From contig OZ038321.1 of NCBI GenBank assembly GCA_964035795.1, positions 25,957,307-26,021,306 of the forward strand: a DNA stretch of 64,000 nucleotides. Direction: 5' to 3'. This document shows, one piece after another, positions 15,601 to 27,699 of the stretch (the stretch's first letter is position 1; each line of letters begins with the position of its first letter). The notes below the pieces were generated by a model, which saw nothing but the letters and a program-made list of their open reading frames with translations, did not search any database and had not been told where the DNA came from. The DNA comes from Pterobdella sp. o SKG-2022 (lineage: Eukaryota > Annelida > Clitellata > Hirudinida > Piscicolidae). A program made the position numbers and the translations under genes.

Positions 15601-18600
15601 TGTTGAATACACTTATTTTTATATAATAATTATGAAACATCTATAATTTTATTTTCAATGATAACCTCTATCATTTGAGCAAATTTTTTTGACTTTTTGA
15701 CTGAAAGGGAGGCAGCTATTATGGCCTGCACTTGCTGTAATTGGAATCATCATATAGTTAAAATATTTACTTCTTAATGAACCATTCTTCATAATTGGTT
15801 ACCGGTGATAAAAAGTTTACGGAGGTTTGTAAGTTGTTGACAAAAGAGATCGCTTTGAGTTTTTGGTCCAAACGTTCTATTGATATCAACTGTTGGTTTA
15901 TTCTATTATTTGCAGGTATTCTTATAAATAATCCTAATTTTTAAAAAGTAGTTAAAACCCTTTATTTTTGGTTAAATAGTTAAATTATGTAGTAAAATAC
16001 AAACTATAAAATTCAAAATAAATTTAAATTGGTTAATTATCTCACAGAAATAATAAGACGGTCCTCTTCACTTAGATCATTGGATGAACTTCCTGCGTTC
16101 AAATACCCATTAAACAGTTGTTTTTCCTGGTCTGTAGGAGCAATTCTAACAACCAGATCCAGTTTTTCACTGCTCAACTGCTGTATGTCAAGACTGTCAA
16201 TTAATTTTTGTTTGTTAATTATTACTAAATACCTTGAAGTTTATCAAATGATAAAGATATAATTTTTCATTTTTCAAATAAAGTTAAGTTTTTGTGAACA
16301 AGTATAGTTCTAAAAAATTTCATTAATTCGACTGACGTAAAAACTTTGATTTAAAAGCTTTTAAATTATTTTTCAGAAAAACTTACATTTTTATATAAGA
16401 TATCAACTCTATTTTTTTCATTATGAACCATCTACTGTTACAGTCGGTTATTATGCGTACCTTTCAATGGCACTGATCAAATTGGTCGTTGGCATGTTCA
16501 ACCTTTTTCGGGCTATTCCTTCAGGCATCAAAAATTTATAAGGTAAAAATTAAAGTGCTTTTCAATAATTCGTCTACGAAATTCTGATTTTTCAACAATT
16601 TGGCAAAACTTATTCTTTTTTGAAACAGGATGTCTTAAAACAACCCAAACCGCACCAATGTTTTTCTGTCTGTTGTAATTCAAAAGAGACACATTGCTTG
16701 CGGCGTCAGTCCTTCTAGAGCAAGTTGGTAAGTCTTTTGACTTGACGGAGTTGCGACTGGAACACAGAGAAGACGAGTTTTCAGAAGATACTTGAGATGG
16801 AATTTTGAAATTCTCTTCCAAGTATTTCAAATCTAAAATCTTTTTATTTATTATTGTACCAATTAACTTCATTTTATTTGTCTATACAATTTTATTTGTC
16901 TAAATAATTATAGAAAACTAGTTTAAATATGATAGATAAATGTATATAACTAAAAAACTTCATTTAAATATTTCACCTTGTACAGTTTTTCTTCGTTCAA
17001 CCCATCATAAACAGTTTTTTTCACTTGTTCTTTATTCAAAAATGACCAATTGAGGGTCGGCAGTTTATTGTGCGATTTCCATGTGGTGAATTTCGTCGTT
17101 GCATTAACTGAAAATCATCAAATAAATAAATTTAAAAATATGAACTTTTCTTGTAAATAAGAACAATTGAAATTATTTGCATGCAAAATCTAGTAATCAA
17201 TTTAATTTATGGTGAATTTAACAAGTTGATAAAGCCAAAAAGTTGCATAATCATTAGCTTTCGCAGAGTGATACTTTTTATGTACCATTCAAAAGGCGAA
17301 AAATAAATATTAAACTAACGTTCATTATTTTTATTTCTATAAGGTTCTCCAGAAGCGGCTTCCAGAGATGAAGGAAGTGGTGGTGGAGAAGGAGGAGGAG
17401 GAGGAGGAGGAGGAGGAGGAGGAGGAGGAGGAGGAGGAAGAGGGGTCGGTGAAGGGGATACAGGAACAGTTGCTGTAGATGAGACTGATTCGGGTGTGGC
17501 AGTTGGCGTAGATAAAAAATTTTCATCTATCGAAGGGGTTTCGAGTGATTTTGTGTTTTCTTCTAAAAGAGTTTCACAGTCTAAAAGATTTTTAAGTTTT
17601 AGTTGAAGAAACTATTCTACTTTCTTAGTTATACCTTGGAGAGGTTTTGCTAGATCAGTGTTGTTTATTCCATTCTGTGGAGTTTTGTGAGATTTTATAA
17701 ACCACTTGGCATACCAAAAGTAAGAATGTATATTAAATGGATGTGTTGTTTTTTTTCGAAAACAAAAAAAATTCAAGTATATTCTTCTAATATTTTCCGA
17801 ACAAAATGAATTAAACTGTATAACATATCAACAAACTTTTAAAGTTTCTTTTTCTTCTATCAGTTTTGAAATCTTTGTTTGAAGTTCGCCTGGAATTTAT
17901 ATTCAATTATGAACCATAACTCATTCGAATTAAGCTATCAAAAAGAGTTGATAACTTATTCAAGAGCTCCTAGTAGTTAATAAGGCTGTCAAAATTACAA
18001 CTAATAACGTGGCTTGTGAAAAGATTCATGAATTTTATACATTATGAAACAGGTTTTTATGTTGATAAAAAGTAATAGAAAATAATGTTCAAGGTATCAA
18101 GAGCTACTGGGGGGTATGTTGAAACATTGAAATCTTTGGTCAAAGATGAATTTTAAAAGTTATTTAAACAATCAAATATTTTAATATACTGTTTCTTAAA
18201 AAACTATTTAACTATAAGCAAATCATCTCAAATATGGGACTTGACCAAATAACGACAAAACTGCATAGTTAAACTGACATATCTTGTGTAGAGAGGTGGC
18301 TTCAAGATCTTCTAGCTTCGTTTTCACCTGAAACATTCAATCCAAACTATTAGAACTATTATGAGTAGACATATTAGCGAGAGTTATTTTGTCAATTAAT
18401 TTTTAAATGTTGAGCCACTCGTTGTGTGAGATACCATTCCTGAGTATAAGGTTTCGCAGAGTTTGATAAAATATATTAAACCAAAAACAAACGAAAAACT
18501 TTATTATGCAACAGTATTCTTATGTAAAGTTTTTTTAAATCTATAAAACGCTCTCAATTTCATAGTTTTTTCCATAAAGAACATATGAAACGTTACTTTT

Positions 18601-21600
18601 AATAACTCAGTTCCATCAACGCCATTGCTCTGCAAGGATTTCTTCAGCAAGTCTCCCACATCAAGGTAGTTGTTTTCAAAGGCATTTATCTGCTTGTCCA
18701 ACTCTTCACTACCTATCTTCTTCAAATCCTTCAAACGAGTTGCCCAACCATGTATTATGAATCATGAAAGAATATGTTTCTTTATTCGTTAAACCTATTT
18801 AAAATCTTATTTTGTTTATTCAAAAAAATTTTCAATGAATAATACTAAGAATATTTTTGTATACAAAAAGACAATAAAGATATATATGTAAGATTTGAGT
18901 TTCATACAACGCCTATTTGACATTTGAATAACGACCCAGCTATGACTCATTTTAATTAACGGTATGCATATGTAACATTTTAAGTAACATTTTAACAATG
19001 TTCTTCTACATCTTATAGGGCTTAATAACTGGCTCGTTGGTCTAGGGGTATGATTCTCGCTTAGGGTGCGAGAGGTCCCGGGTTCAAATCCCGGACGAGC
19101 CCAAATTTTTATTTTTGTTAGGATCATGTATAGGAATATTTTTATATTTAGTTAAAACTTTTATGGAATTTTGTTTTAACATAGTGAAAAATAGTTCAAA
19201 TTCAATCTTGTGAATTAGAACTATAATGATTTTATTCTAATTTTAAAAATTAAAGCTTTTCTTCGGGTTTTATAATGTTGTTGTACCTCCACTTGATAAA
19301 GTAAAAGCATCTTAAGAAAAGTTTCGTGGAATTAAATAAATTTCTAAAAGTGTTTTTATTTGAATACAATGAAGTTCATTTTTTAAACATGGGAACTTTT
19401 TATATTGCAAATTAATAAGCGAAAAACTAAAAAAAAAGACTCAAAACCTAGCTATTTATCAAATAAATCAATACTGAAAACTCTCACACTTTATGATAAA
19501 CTCCATATGTGAAAAGCATCGAGAAATTCAATAAATTTCAGAGCATGGCTTAACATGAATTAAGCTAACTTGTAAAAAGGTTGTAAGCCCCAAAGAATGC
19601 ATCTCATACTGCAGATAAACTCTGTAGTTGATGTCGAGGGGAGAGTGTACCAGAAGGTTAACGAACCTCAAACATGAAACCTGAGATAGAAAAGACTTAT
19701 GAATAAGAAAACGAAGAAAGTTTTTTTGGTGTTACCATGAAGTTGATGTCAAAGTTTTCCAAGTTGTAAAAGCAATGGAGAAGAAATTCAAAACGATGTT
19801 TTTCGTCGCAGAACTTCAAAAATCGTTAATTAGCATGTTGTTGTCGTTTTTACAAAAAACTTGTAAATACAACGATCAAATCACTTTAAAATTTATAATT
19901 GCTTACAAACCTTTTTGAAGTCCTCAAAAGCTTGTATGACTTTATCGTGACCCCCTTCCAACATGCACATGCCTGCGATCAAGTCCAACACATAAGTCCG
20001 TGTTCTGTCGTTATAAATATTATTGCTATTATTACCATCAGGATTACTACAACCACCATCACTACAACCCTTATCATAACTCCTGCCATCATTTAAACCA
20101 TGAATTGAAACGCCCATTAAGTTTATATAATAATTTAGAAAATTTTATTTACATGGAATGAAGAGTATGGTTCTAAAGAAAGAAAACTAGAGTTTTTAGA
20201 CTGTCACCATAGGTTCTTCTGTTAAACAAACTCTCCAAAAACAGGAAATTTATTAACAGCAATAACTACGACTGATTCAACAATATCAATATTAAAACGA
20301 TCCACTTGAAAAAAAAATCTCACAAAGTTACATCCCTAATATACTACTAATTTCGGAAATTCTAGAAAGTTTCAATTACCTGAAAAAAATTATAACAAAC
20401 CTAACAATATAAAAGCGAAAGATAATTATAACTAACCTAGCACGTTTAACTATATAACATAAAGGGGTTAAAACTACAAAATAGTTAAAACGTGATAGCT
20501 TAAGTAATGTCCGGCAATTATAACCAACTAGATTTTTGTGACATAGACTAGTGAACAACGTGTTAAACATGAATATAAAACCAACAAACTACCTGGAGCT
20601 TTTACAAAGAAGGCAAGATACAACGCATTTGAAAGTCTTCTCGTGGCTATATGCTGCCTCGAACCCATACTGCAGTGTTCAACCATGAAAAAACAGAAAT
20701 AACTTATATTTAATGTTTCAATCATACATGTCAAAAAATTAATCATAATATTTAAACTCTATGAAGTATCGTTTGTATTTTTAAATTTTATTAATAGCTT
20801 TGTATGAGCTATTCGAAGTAGCAAAGCTTAAAAACCTTATGGTTCATGATTGCTTTGAGACACATAATGCAATGGTGGATGTCGTGTTGGGCCAATGCTC
20901 GATTCTGCGCTCTTTAGGATTTTCACATGTTTTGAAGTTTTTTGATCGATATATGGAAGTTTGATATACAAGTTTTGAGTTGTAAGTTTAAATAATCACT
21001 TAATAATATAAATTACGTTCACGAAAAGCTTTGTAATTTCGAAAATCTTCTAAATAATTTTGATTCATGTTTTTAGAGTAATCATATATAATATTGTTTT
21101 ATTTTAAAAAATAATTTTTAAAAATTCAAAAATTATCAAATTTTCAACATTTTTTACATATAATATCCTGAACTTGTTACAACACCAACCACCTACATAA
21201 GCTTATCGTTCTTTCGGTTCTTCTGGTCCATTAGCTCAATTCCCAAAGACAATGTACTGGAAGTTCTTTTCTTCAAAGGAACGGCTGTGCATCGCAGTTT
21301 TAAAGAATCGTAATCCTGCCTGAGATAAAAGTTGGCGCATAGCTTTTTGGATGGTATGTCAAGAATATTTAAGACATTCTGTAACATACCAAATATGGTT
21401 GGCACAATAAGGCATGAAATTGAGTGTTTTAAATTTAGGATCAGTAAATTATTTACTTGCTTAGTAAATTATTAACTCTATCGATAAATTTTTAACTTGA
21501 TGATATCGATGGCCCATTGTAGGTAGTCGAGCAAGACATCCAAACCCCCCTTCTGCAACCATTCACCAACCCAACTGCAATATAGGAGTAGTATTGAGGG

Positions 21601-23099
21601 TAGATGATATGGGATAAAGGTGCCAAGTCTGTAAGCTTTTACTTGATAGAGTTTGTTCTGAGGCAGATCTCAAGCTCACTCAGTTTCTTGGTCCATTCTT
21701 CTATCGATTTGATCAACTGTCAATGGATTTTAGAAAATTTTTGAAGTAAGGAAAAATTGATTTGATTTATTGAAAAATGCAAAACCAAATTTTGTATTCT
21801 TTCAAATCTAGGAAATTAATAACTTATAAATTCTTTTTTTAATATTTTGAATTTTTTGAGCAAAGTTTCTTACAAACTAAAAATTGGACCAGTTGAAAAA
21901 ATCCTTTATTGGTGATATTTTTAATAAAACTGGCATATTTATATGCATTCAAAAGCATATGGCTATCAGGCACCTAACCTTCTTAGATGAAACCAATTCC
22001 AGCTGTGTTTTCAAAGCGTCCACATAATGTAACGGCTTTTCTTTCATTTTGATGCTATCCTGTCATGTTTTATTGGGAAAGAAGAATTTTAACTCGATAA
22101 GACAAATGACAATAACAAAATGAAATAATTAAAATAATAAATGATCAAAAACCATCGTGATATAATTTAACCCTTAATAATAATTGAACGAAGAAAAGTT
22201 CAAAATAAAGAAAAAATACTATTATCAAGTTAATTAAGATCTAAAATTATTTGAATTGCCCACTTGAAAAATTAATTAATCAATCATACTACGACGTTTG
22301 CTTAATACCATCAATAACCACCGATAAGCAGTTTAGGCTCAGAGTTATCTGACCACTGCACCAATCCACCTACGCAACCCACAAAACGAATCACAAAGCT
22401 ATAAAGACATCTCATCTTTGTTTCAACAACAAAAATCATTACAAAATGCATCACTTTGTTATTAAATCGGGCTTTTCCCACCCATAATTATTCGATAGAA
22501 TACTAACGTTAAGTCTGATGAGGTACCATTTTTTATCATCGCTCAGATCCTCTAAGATTTGTCTTTTCTCGCTTTTTAAGTCTATCGACGTCTAAAAAAG
22601 TCAAATATTGAAATAATCTTCAAGAATAAAACATGTTATCATCATTGCCATCAACATAATTATTCTAAATAAAAAAATTAACAAAGAATAAAAAATAAAT
22701 AAACATTCATTCTCAGCTCCATCATCATTTAACCGCGATATTCAGTATGTTTCATACGATGAATTAGGTTTTTTTCTCTTAAAATGATTACTATAAATTT
22801 ATATAAAATACAATCGAAATATTGCATAACGAACCATAGCATAGTTTTACAAGCAAAGCTTATGAGATGATAATCATTTGAATAATTGTATTTAATGAAA
22901 AAAAAAATTTTTAAGTATAGTGTTCATATTGATTATATACATTTTAATTTAATTAGAGACTCACAACAATATTTTTGAATCTGCTTTCAAGCTCCTCTTT
23001 CGGGGGAACATTTTTAGATGCCAATTCATCGAATTTAATCTTATTTCCATCTAAAATTACAGATATTATCTTTGAGCTTCGTTTCTCTTTTGATTTCAT
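12684..23099 (-). CDS. FMNL: Formin-like protein (FMNL/FRL class), complete
   Basis: Diaphanous-type formin that nucleates and elongates unbranched actin. Exons: 23099-22965, 22591-22508, 22059-21979, 21716-21643, 21574-21497, 21319-21197, 20911-20836, 20669-20593, 20004-19911, 19813-19736, 19680-19570, 18728-18597, 18327-18279, 17889-17837, 17674-17635, 17562-17320, 17107-16977, 16839-16656, 16518-16461, 16193-16046, 15889-15803, 15734-15666, 15381-15301, 15120-14991, 14659-14487, 13775-13680, 12806-12684. All phases close: 935 residues. GBD/FH3 (about 30-400) has VLDLIAGMCMLEGGHD and VNLLVHSPLDINYRVYLQYE. A short coiled coil and a polyproline FH1 (exon 17562-17320) precede FH2 (about 523-895), with LPTLNWSFLN, AIIAASLSVKKS, ILAVGNYVNSRNKGAAYGF and SLLHYLV. 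A DAD-like GTLDGII is at 917-923. Vertebrate FMNLs start MGN and are myristoylated; this start is MKSKEK. Extra exons between FH2 and DAD are possible. Confidence 0.93.
13445..13605 (-). mobile_element. tRNA-derived SINE, decayed copy
   Basis: Reverse-complement relative of the copy at 27526-27695. Shared parts are the anticodon-arm segment ATTAGACTAATTATCTAAA, the body around ACATTAAATTTGTAGCAAG and the 3' tail ATTACATT. The tRNA-like head is more eroded here. It lies in the FMNL intron before the last exon. Confidence 0.75.
19031..19102 (+). tRNA. tRNA-Pro (anticodon AGG)
   Basis: A 72-nt cloverleaf. The acceptor stem GGCTCGT pairs with ACGAGCC. The D arm is GGTCTAGGGGTATGA. The anticodon stem TCTCGC/GCGAGA encloses the loop TTAGGGT, anticodon AGG. 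The T arm is CCCGGGTTCAAATCCCGG. The discriminator is C, and a T run (pol III terminator) begins 3 nt downstream. No intron. It is antisense inside the FMNL intron between exons 19680-19570 and 18728-18597. Confidence 0.98.
19258..19375 (+). mobile_element. Family A repeat copy
   Basis: Contains TGTACCTCCACTTGATAA, AAGAAAAGTTTCGTGGAAT and AAGTGTTTTTATTTGAATAC, shared with copies at 23.95, 43.3 and 55.3 kb. No coding capacity. Confidence 0.7.
20202..20543 (+). mobile_element. Family B repeat, copy 1 (about 340 bp)
   Basis: Begins TGTCACCATAGGTTCTTCTG and ends TTTTTGTGACA. It shares long blocks such as AACGATCCACTTG, TTACATCCCTAA, TAACATAAAGGGGTTA and TAAGTAATGTCCGGCAATTA with copies at 43.4 and 55.2-55.7 kb. 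Short TGTCA/TGACA ends suggest a non-autonomous DNA element. It lies in an FMNL intron. Confidence 0.8.
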
Positions 23100-24346
23100 G
23101 GTTAACATTCTAATGAGAAACTTGAACTATTGGCTTTTTATTATATTAGTGACAAATGTTTTAGTCATATCTCTTTTCAATTTGTCACCACAATAGGCTT
23201 TTTAATACTCATATAAAACTTAATTTTGAAGCAATACTGTTTTCTCGTTATTGTAAATAATCAAATTTAAAAGATTAAAATTGAAATAACGCTAAATTAT
23301 AGCTCTGTTTTTATGACGCATACTGAAAGTTATGTAAAAATCTATAAGTCTTAATCTTTGTTTTAAAAAAATGTTCATTACAAACTAGAACAATACCGAG
23401 CAAAAAAATTACTGTATTTATAAGCAATATCGTGCCTTGAAACTAAATTATAACATGATAAGTAATATCGTGCGTTGAGACTAAAATAAATGATTAACTT
23501 TAATATCAAAAGTGCTACAAATAGGTGGTTTCGACAAGCAACTTCAGGTATTTTCAGGTTGTATTTAAAGAATATGGAAAACCAAAGACTAAAATAAAAA
23601 TTCCATGTAGAACCTAAGTTTTAAAATTTTTGATAAAAATGGTTTTGAATTAAATTATTTGAAAGACATTCACACTGAAAATTGTATGATTGTTGCAGAG
23701 ATTTCTGAATTTTTTTTCTCGACTTTAACCCATTTAATGCCCAGGTTTTTGTTTACGCATCAATTTTTTTTTACAAATTTCAGACCAGCACGCTTAGGAG
23801 GTAGTATAAGGTTAGAAAGATGAGTTAGAGAAAAAGATTTTGTGCATAAGAGTACAGGTTTTATAGAAGAAGTGAAGAGGTAACTAGTGGAGGTGAGTAA
23901 AAGATGGAGACATATGAAGACGTTAAATATGAATTTTAATTCTCTGAGCTAAACATAAATATTCGAATAAAAACACTTTTTGCAGCTTATTTTATTCCAC
24001 GAAGTTTTTCGTAAGATGAACTTACATTATCAAGTGACGGTATAAACAATAGGAAATGTTATATAAATCTAAAGCGCAATTCAAATTTTTATAATAATCA
24101 TGGAAATATATTTTATAGGATTTTTTTAGTTTTTAAATTATAAAAAACACTTTTAAAGTTTGATTGGTTCGCTCAGTGAAGCAATGGATGGTGGTGGAAT
24201 AGCTTGTTTTGTAACGCCCAAGTATGACTAGTTTATTTTTTATTTCTTTCTGGTTGTTAATATAAGATTTTTTTGAACCAATCAGTATATTTTTATGAGT
24301 AGTTCTATTTGAACATATAAAATCGATAATTTTATAATGATACTGA
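23100..24346. other. Spacer upstream of FMNL
   Basis: AT-rich. Contains the family A copy at 23945-24052 and presumably the FMNL promoter. No supported gene. Confidence 0.4.
23945..24052 (-). mobile_element. Family A repeat copy
   Basis: Reads TATTCGAATAAAAACACTTT, CCACGAAGTTTTTCGTAAGA and TGAACTTACATTATCAAGTG, the reverse complement of the copy at 19.26 kb. Fragment only. Confidence 0.75.
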
Positions 24347-24951
24347 TGACGTAAAATAGCCGGAAATCAATATAATAGAAACAAACACTAAGGTTTATTG
24401 AGAAACTTAATACACGAAGCTTTTCGTAATAGTATCTTAAATTATCTAGTGTCATGATAAATTTAGGATAAAAATATTATATTCGTTAGAATTTCTTGAG
24501 CACTCAAGTTTAGGTTTCTTCTTCAACAACTTCATAATTTTGTTACGTTTGTTTGTTAACTGTGATCTGTTAGCTTTCTTGAATGAGAATAGTAATCTAT
24601 GATTAAGTATGCATGTGAAACGAACGCCAAGGTTCCAACGCATCTCTTGAACTATGAAATGGTGTTCAGTTTGAATTCTGGCTAAATTTTTCATTGTTGA
24701 GCTGTTCAACCAAAATATTTTTGCTGACTTTCCAGGAGGAGTTCATATTTAGGAGATGGCTTTTGACCTTAGCAAATGTAGGTATCAGTTGGTGGTATAA
24801 GCGTTGTTTGATGAATGCAATGCTAGCAGCTGTTTTTTGTAGTTCATTGGTTGTTTTTGAGACGAAAATAAAAAACGGCTACGCGTTTTGATAGGAACAT
24901 AATGTTGACGTAAAATAGCCGGAAATCAATAAAATAGAAACAAACACTAAG
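24347..24951. mobile_element. Decayed retroelement fragment between 46-bp direct repeats
   Basis: Two 46-bp copies starting TGACGTAAAATAGCCGGAAA, at 24347-24392 and 24906-24951, differ at one base. Between them the minus strand holds broken open frames such as RLYHQLIPTFAKVKSHL and a Lys-rich segment ending KKPKLECSRNSNEY. These vaguely resemble the N-terminal part of Penelope-like or other retroelement proteins, but stops interrupt every frame. Family assignment is tentative. A family A core (CACGAAGCTTTTCGTAA) lies just inside the left repeat. Confidence 0.45.
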
Positions 24952-25095
24952 ATACAATAATACGTTTGGCGGTTTTTAAACGGATTGGAAAATAATTTTT
25001 AATTTTATAACATAACCAAATAATCAATAAAGTTTTCTGGTGAGCTCTGTGTTATTTTAAAGATATAAATTTTTTGTTCTGTTTTTTTTTCAATA

Positions 25096-26569
25096 TCATG
25101 TAATTTCTTTTTTTTCGGTGAGAGATCTTGCGGAGTGTACAAAAACACAAAAACCAACCCCTTTTTGTTGCACAGCTCTGATAAAAGAAGTGTTCGACGT
25201 TGTGGTGATGGCTTTCAAGAAATCACCAGTGCCGAAGATAACAAGACTTCGTTTACTTATTTTAGCAGTAAGTGATAACTCCAAAGTTATGTTTGATTCT
25301 TGATCTTTCTGTTTAACAACCATTTCAAGAAGGTTTTCAGCTCTTTTTTTTTCGTTTGGTCCCGCAATGGTTGATACAATAGATTTGAATGAATCTATAG
25401 TAGTTTCACATGCGAAAATTTCTTTACCCAACAAGAACGTGAACAGTTGCACAAGAACGGGATTTGAGGATTCTTGTAGAGCTTGCTGCCTGAGATAATC
25501 TTCATTGCACTCAAGTTTATGGTGACCATGACATTGATTTGAAACCAATGCAATCATGGTAGATACATCAAGATTCACTTTCCTAACATCATTTTCTTTA
25601 TAACGATAATTTTTTTTAGAAATTTTCAAGTATTTTTTGCAAATACAGTTTGAATCATGACATAAAAAATCTAAAATAGTTTCTGATTTTTGATAATAGT
25701 TCTGAAAATTTGAAGAATGTTCTGTACATTCCGCAGAACTTTGAAAAATTAAATGTAATTCGTTATTTATAACTTGGCAAATATCAACATTAAGCAATTT
25801 AAGCTCTTCTAGTAATTCCAAAGGAATAACATGAAAAAATATAACAACAATTTTTGGTGCTTTGAACTCAAATTTGTTGTATTCAGAAGCATCAATTAGT
25901 TCTTCAATTTGTTCTTTAAGAGATTTTTTTTTAGAAACACAGTTTTCTGTAAGAAGTTTTCAATTTTTATAATACAATAAGAAGGAAAACAAAAGCATTT
26001 ATTAATAGTTGAATATTTTTACGAATGAACAATCTTAAAACATGTAAAATACCATCAAGTGAATAGTTCAAAGCTTTTGTATTTTTTGAAATCACTTTTA
26101 TCCATTGTCTTCCTCGATCAGTCAATATATCTGCCCTAACTGAAGAATTCCCATGGGTTTTGAAGGACTTCAAAATAGATCCAGAATTTGGTAAAAGTGT
26201 AAGACACGTGCACAAATCTATTAATTCAATGAGGAAAACTGTTGGAAGTGAAAGCATGAATGAGTTTAAACAGCTAACCTCCAAGGAAATGGTAATTGGT
26301 AGATTTTAAATCTTTTTCAGTATAATATTCTTTCTTTAAAATATTGGGTCAGTAAGTTTTATTAAATTGAAATTTGAAAAAAATATATTGTATATATTAA
26401 TTTTAATAAGAATAATAACTTTATTGAAAAACAACTTCTCTGCTTCCAATAATTTGATTAGTTTGTGAATGCCTTCAATTTTTGAGCTTGAAGTTTTACA
26501 ATGTTCAATAGATTTTTCAATTTTTGCTAATAAATCTATTCTTTCATTTGAGTTTGTTAAATCACCCAT
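25096..26569 (-). CDS. UPF0415 family protein (C7orf25 homologue)
   Basis: Conserved eukaryotic protein of poorly defined function. Exons: 26569-26420, 26333-26279, 26238-26053, 25946-25096; 413 residues, close to the human protein (about 420). Matches along the whole length include LKSTN, IKVISKNTKALN, VNLDVSTMIALVSN, FACETTIDSFKSIVSTIAGP and the C-terminal SLVIFGTGDFLKAITTTSN with VFVHSARSLTEKKE. The N-terminus (MGDLTNSNERIDLL) is helical and charged. Exons 2 and 3 are separated by an intron of only 40 nt (26278-26239; GTTAGC to CAACAG). Without it the frame shifts; with it the alignment runs through without a gap. A frameshift or assembly indel is the alternative. Confidence 0.9.
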
Positions 26570-26879
26570 TCCAAAAAATAAGTTTGATTTAAAAGTAATG
26601 ATGTTAAAAGTGCATTGTGGTATTAAACATCAAATTTATTTAGGAACTGACAATTTTTCAAATAGAAGTCGAAATTGAAAATTTTCTATTCAATTTATTA
26701 GAACAAATTAAAAATATTCTACCTAAACAATCCACCAAATAATTATTTGACTGAAATGTATCTGGTGACTTCATCATTTCGTTATTGTCAGCAATTTTTT
26801 CTTAGATCACTGACTTCTGTTCATGATTTTTCTTTTTACTTCTAATTAACTTGTTTCATAAAAATTTTAAATATTAACC

Positions 26880-27110
26880 AAAGTTTATGCAAAAAGACTT
26901 TTCCTCAAAGCTTATTTTGGCCTACTCTACTCCACGCTTCTACGCTACTCTCAAACTTCAAAATTTGTTTATTCTATACAGTCATAATCTACTTTTTTCA
27001 CAACGTGACTCAATCACCTCAAGCTTCCTTGACTCACAATTTTTCCAATCTTATCATTCAAGCTCAATCTAACCATCATCTCTTCAGTACTCACCCCATC
27101 AGCAAACTGA
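26880..27110 (-). mobile_element. Decayed non-LTR retrotransposon 3' fragment
   Basis: The minus strand reads DVQFADGVSTEEMMVRLSL, then DKIGKIVSQGSLR, stop, LSHVVKK. This follows the pattern seen after the reverse transcriptase of many LINEs (...GRLRWFGHVxRK...). Several in-frame stops show it is dead. It lies upstream of the UPF0415 gene. Confidence 0.5.
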
Positions 27111-27525
27111 ACATCATAGATAAACTGTTATATTTGGCATAAGTGTTGAAAGCTATTATTTAAATAAAAATTTCGAATTAGACGAATAGTTTTGTTTCAC
27201 AGTCTAAAATTAGATAGATTTTATTAGTTTTCATCAGAAAAAACTAAGTTGCCCAAGTGTCTGTTATATCAAGTGAATTATTGTAAAAAGTATTGTAAAA
27301 AACATTCAATAATCGATAAGTTATTTTTTAAGATTTTCTATTATGTTTTCCAAGACTTTGTTTATATGTTTAATTAGATTTCATCAAATTAAACCTAAGA
27401 CAATATTTAAATTTTTGACAAACGCAAATAAAAGTTTTGTAATAATTTATGTATAAAGCAAACACTGCCACAAGCGAAGCTTTAAACATTGATAGGGTAC
27501 CACCCGTTTACCACTCATTTTTGGC

Positions 27526-27695
27526 CCCATATAGCCCAGCGGTAGAGCATTAGACTAATTATCTAAAATTACCGGGTTCGATCCCACGTGGGCCGACATC
27601 AGCACTTGTTCCACAGTGTTTTCACTACATTAAATTTGTAGCAAGCGCTTTGATCTATAAGGAAAAGTGCTTTATAAATAGTGCATTACATTCAA
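27526..27695 (+). mobile_element. tRNA-derived SINE
   Basis: The head is tRNA-like: GGCCCCATATAGCCCAGCGG (A box), an anticodon arm TTAGA-CTAATTA-TCTAA, then GGGTTCGATCCC (B box) and TGGGCC. The acceptor stem is imperfect. The body runs to TTTATAAATAGTGCATTACA. A second, reverse copy is at 13445-13605. The head alone could be mistaken for a tRNA gene, but the shared body marks it as a SINE. Confidence 0.8.
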
Positions 27696-27699
27696 TATA

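Noticed and set aside
22280..22380. tRNA-like minus-strand stretch (GGTGCAGTGGTCAGA)
   Set aside because: Only an A-box-like segment; no B box or cloverleaf. It could be the edge of an old SINE, but one copy is not enough.
27526..27600. Stand-alone tRNA-Ile(AAT)-like gene
   Set aside because: Acceptor stem has mismatches and the sequence continues into a body shared with a second copy, so it is a SINE head.
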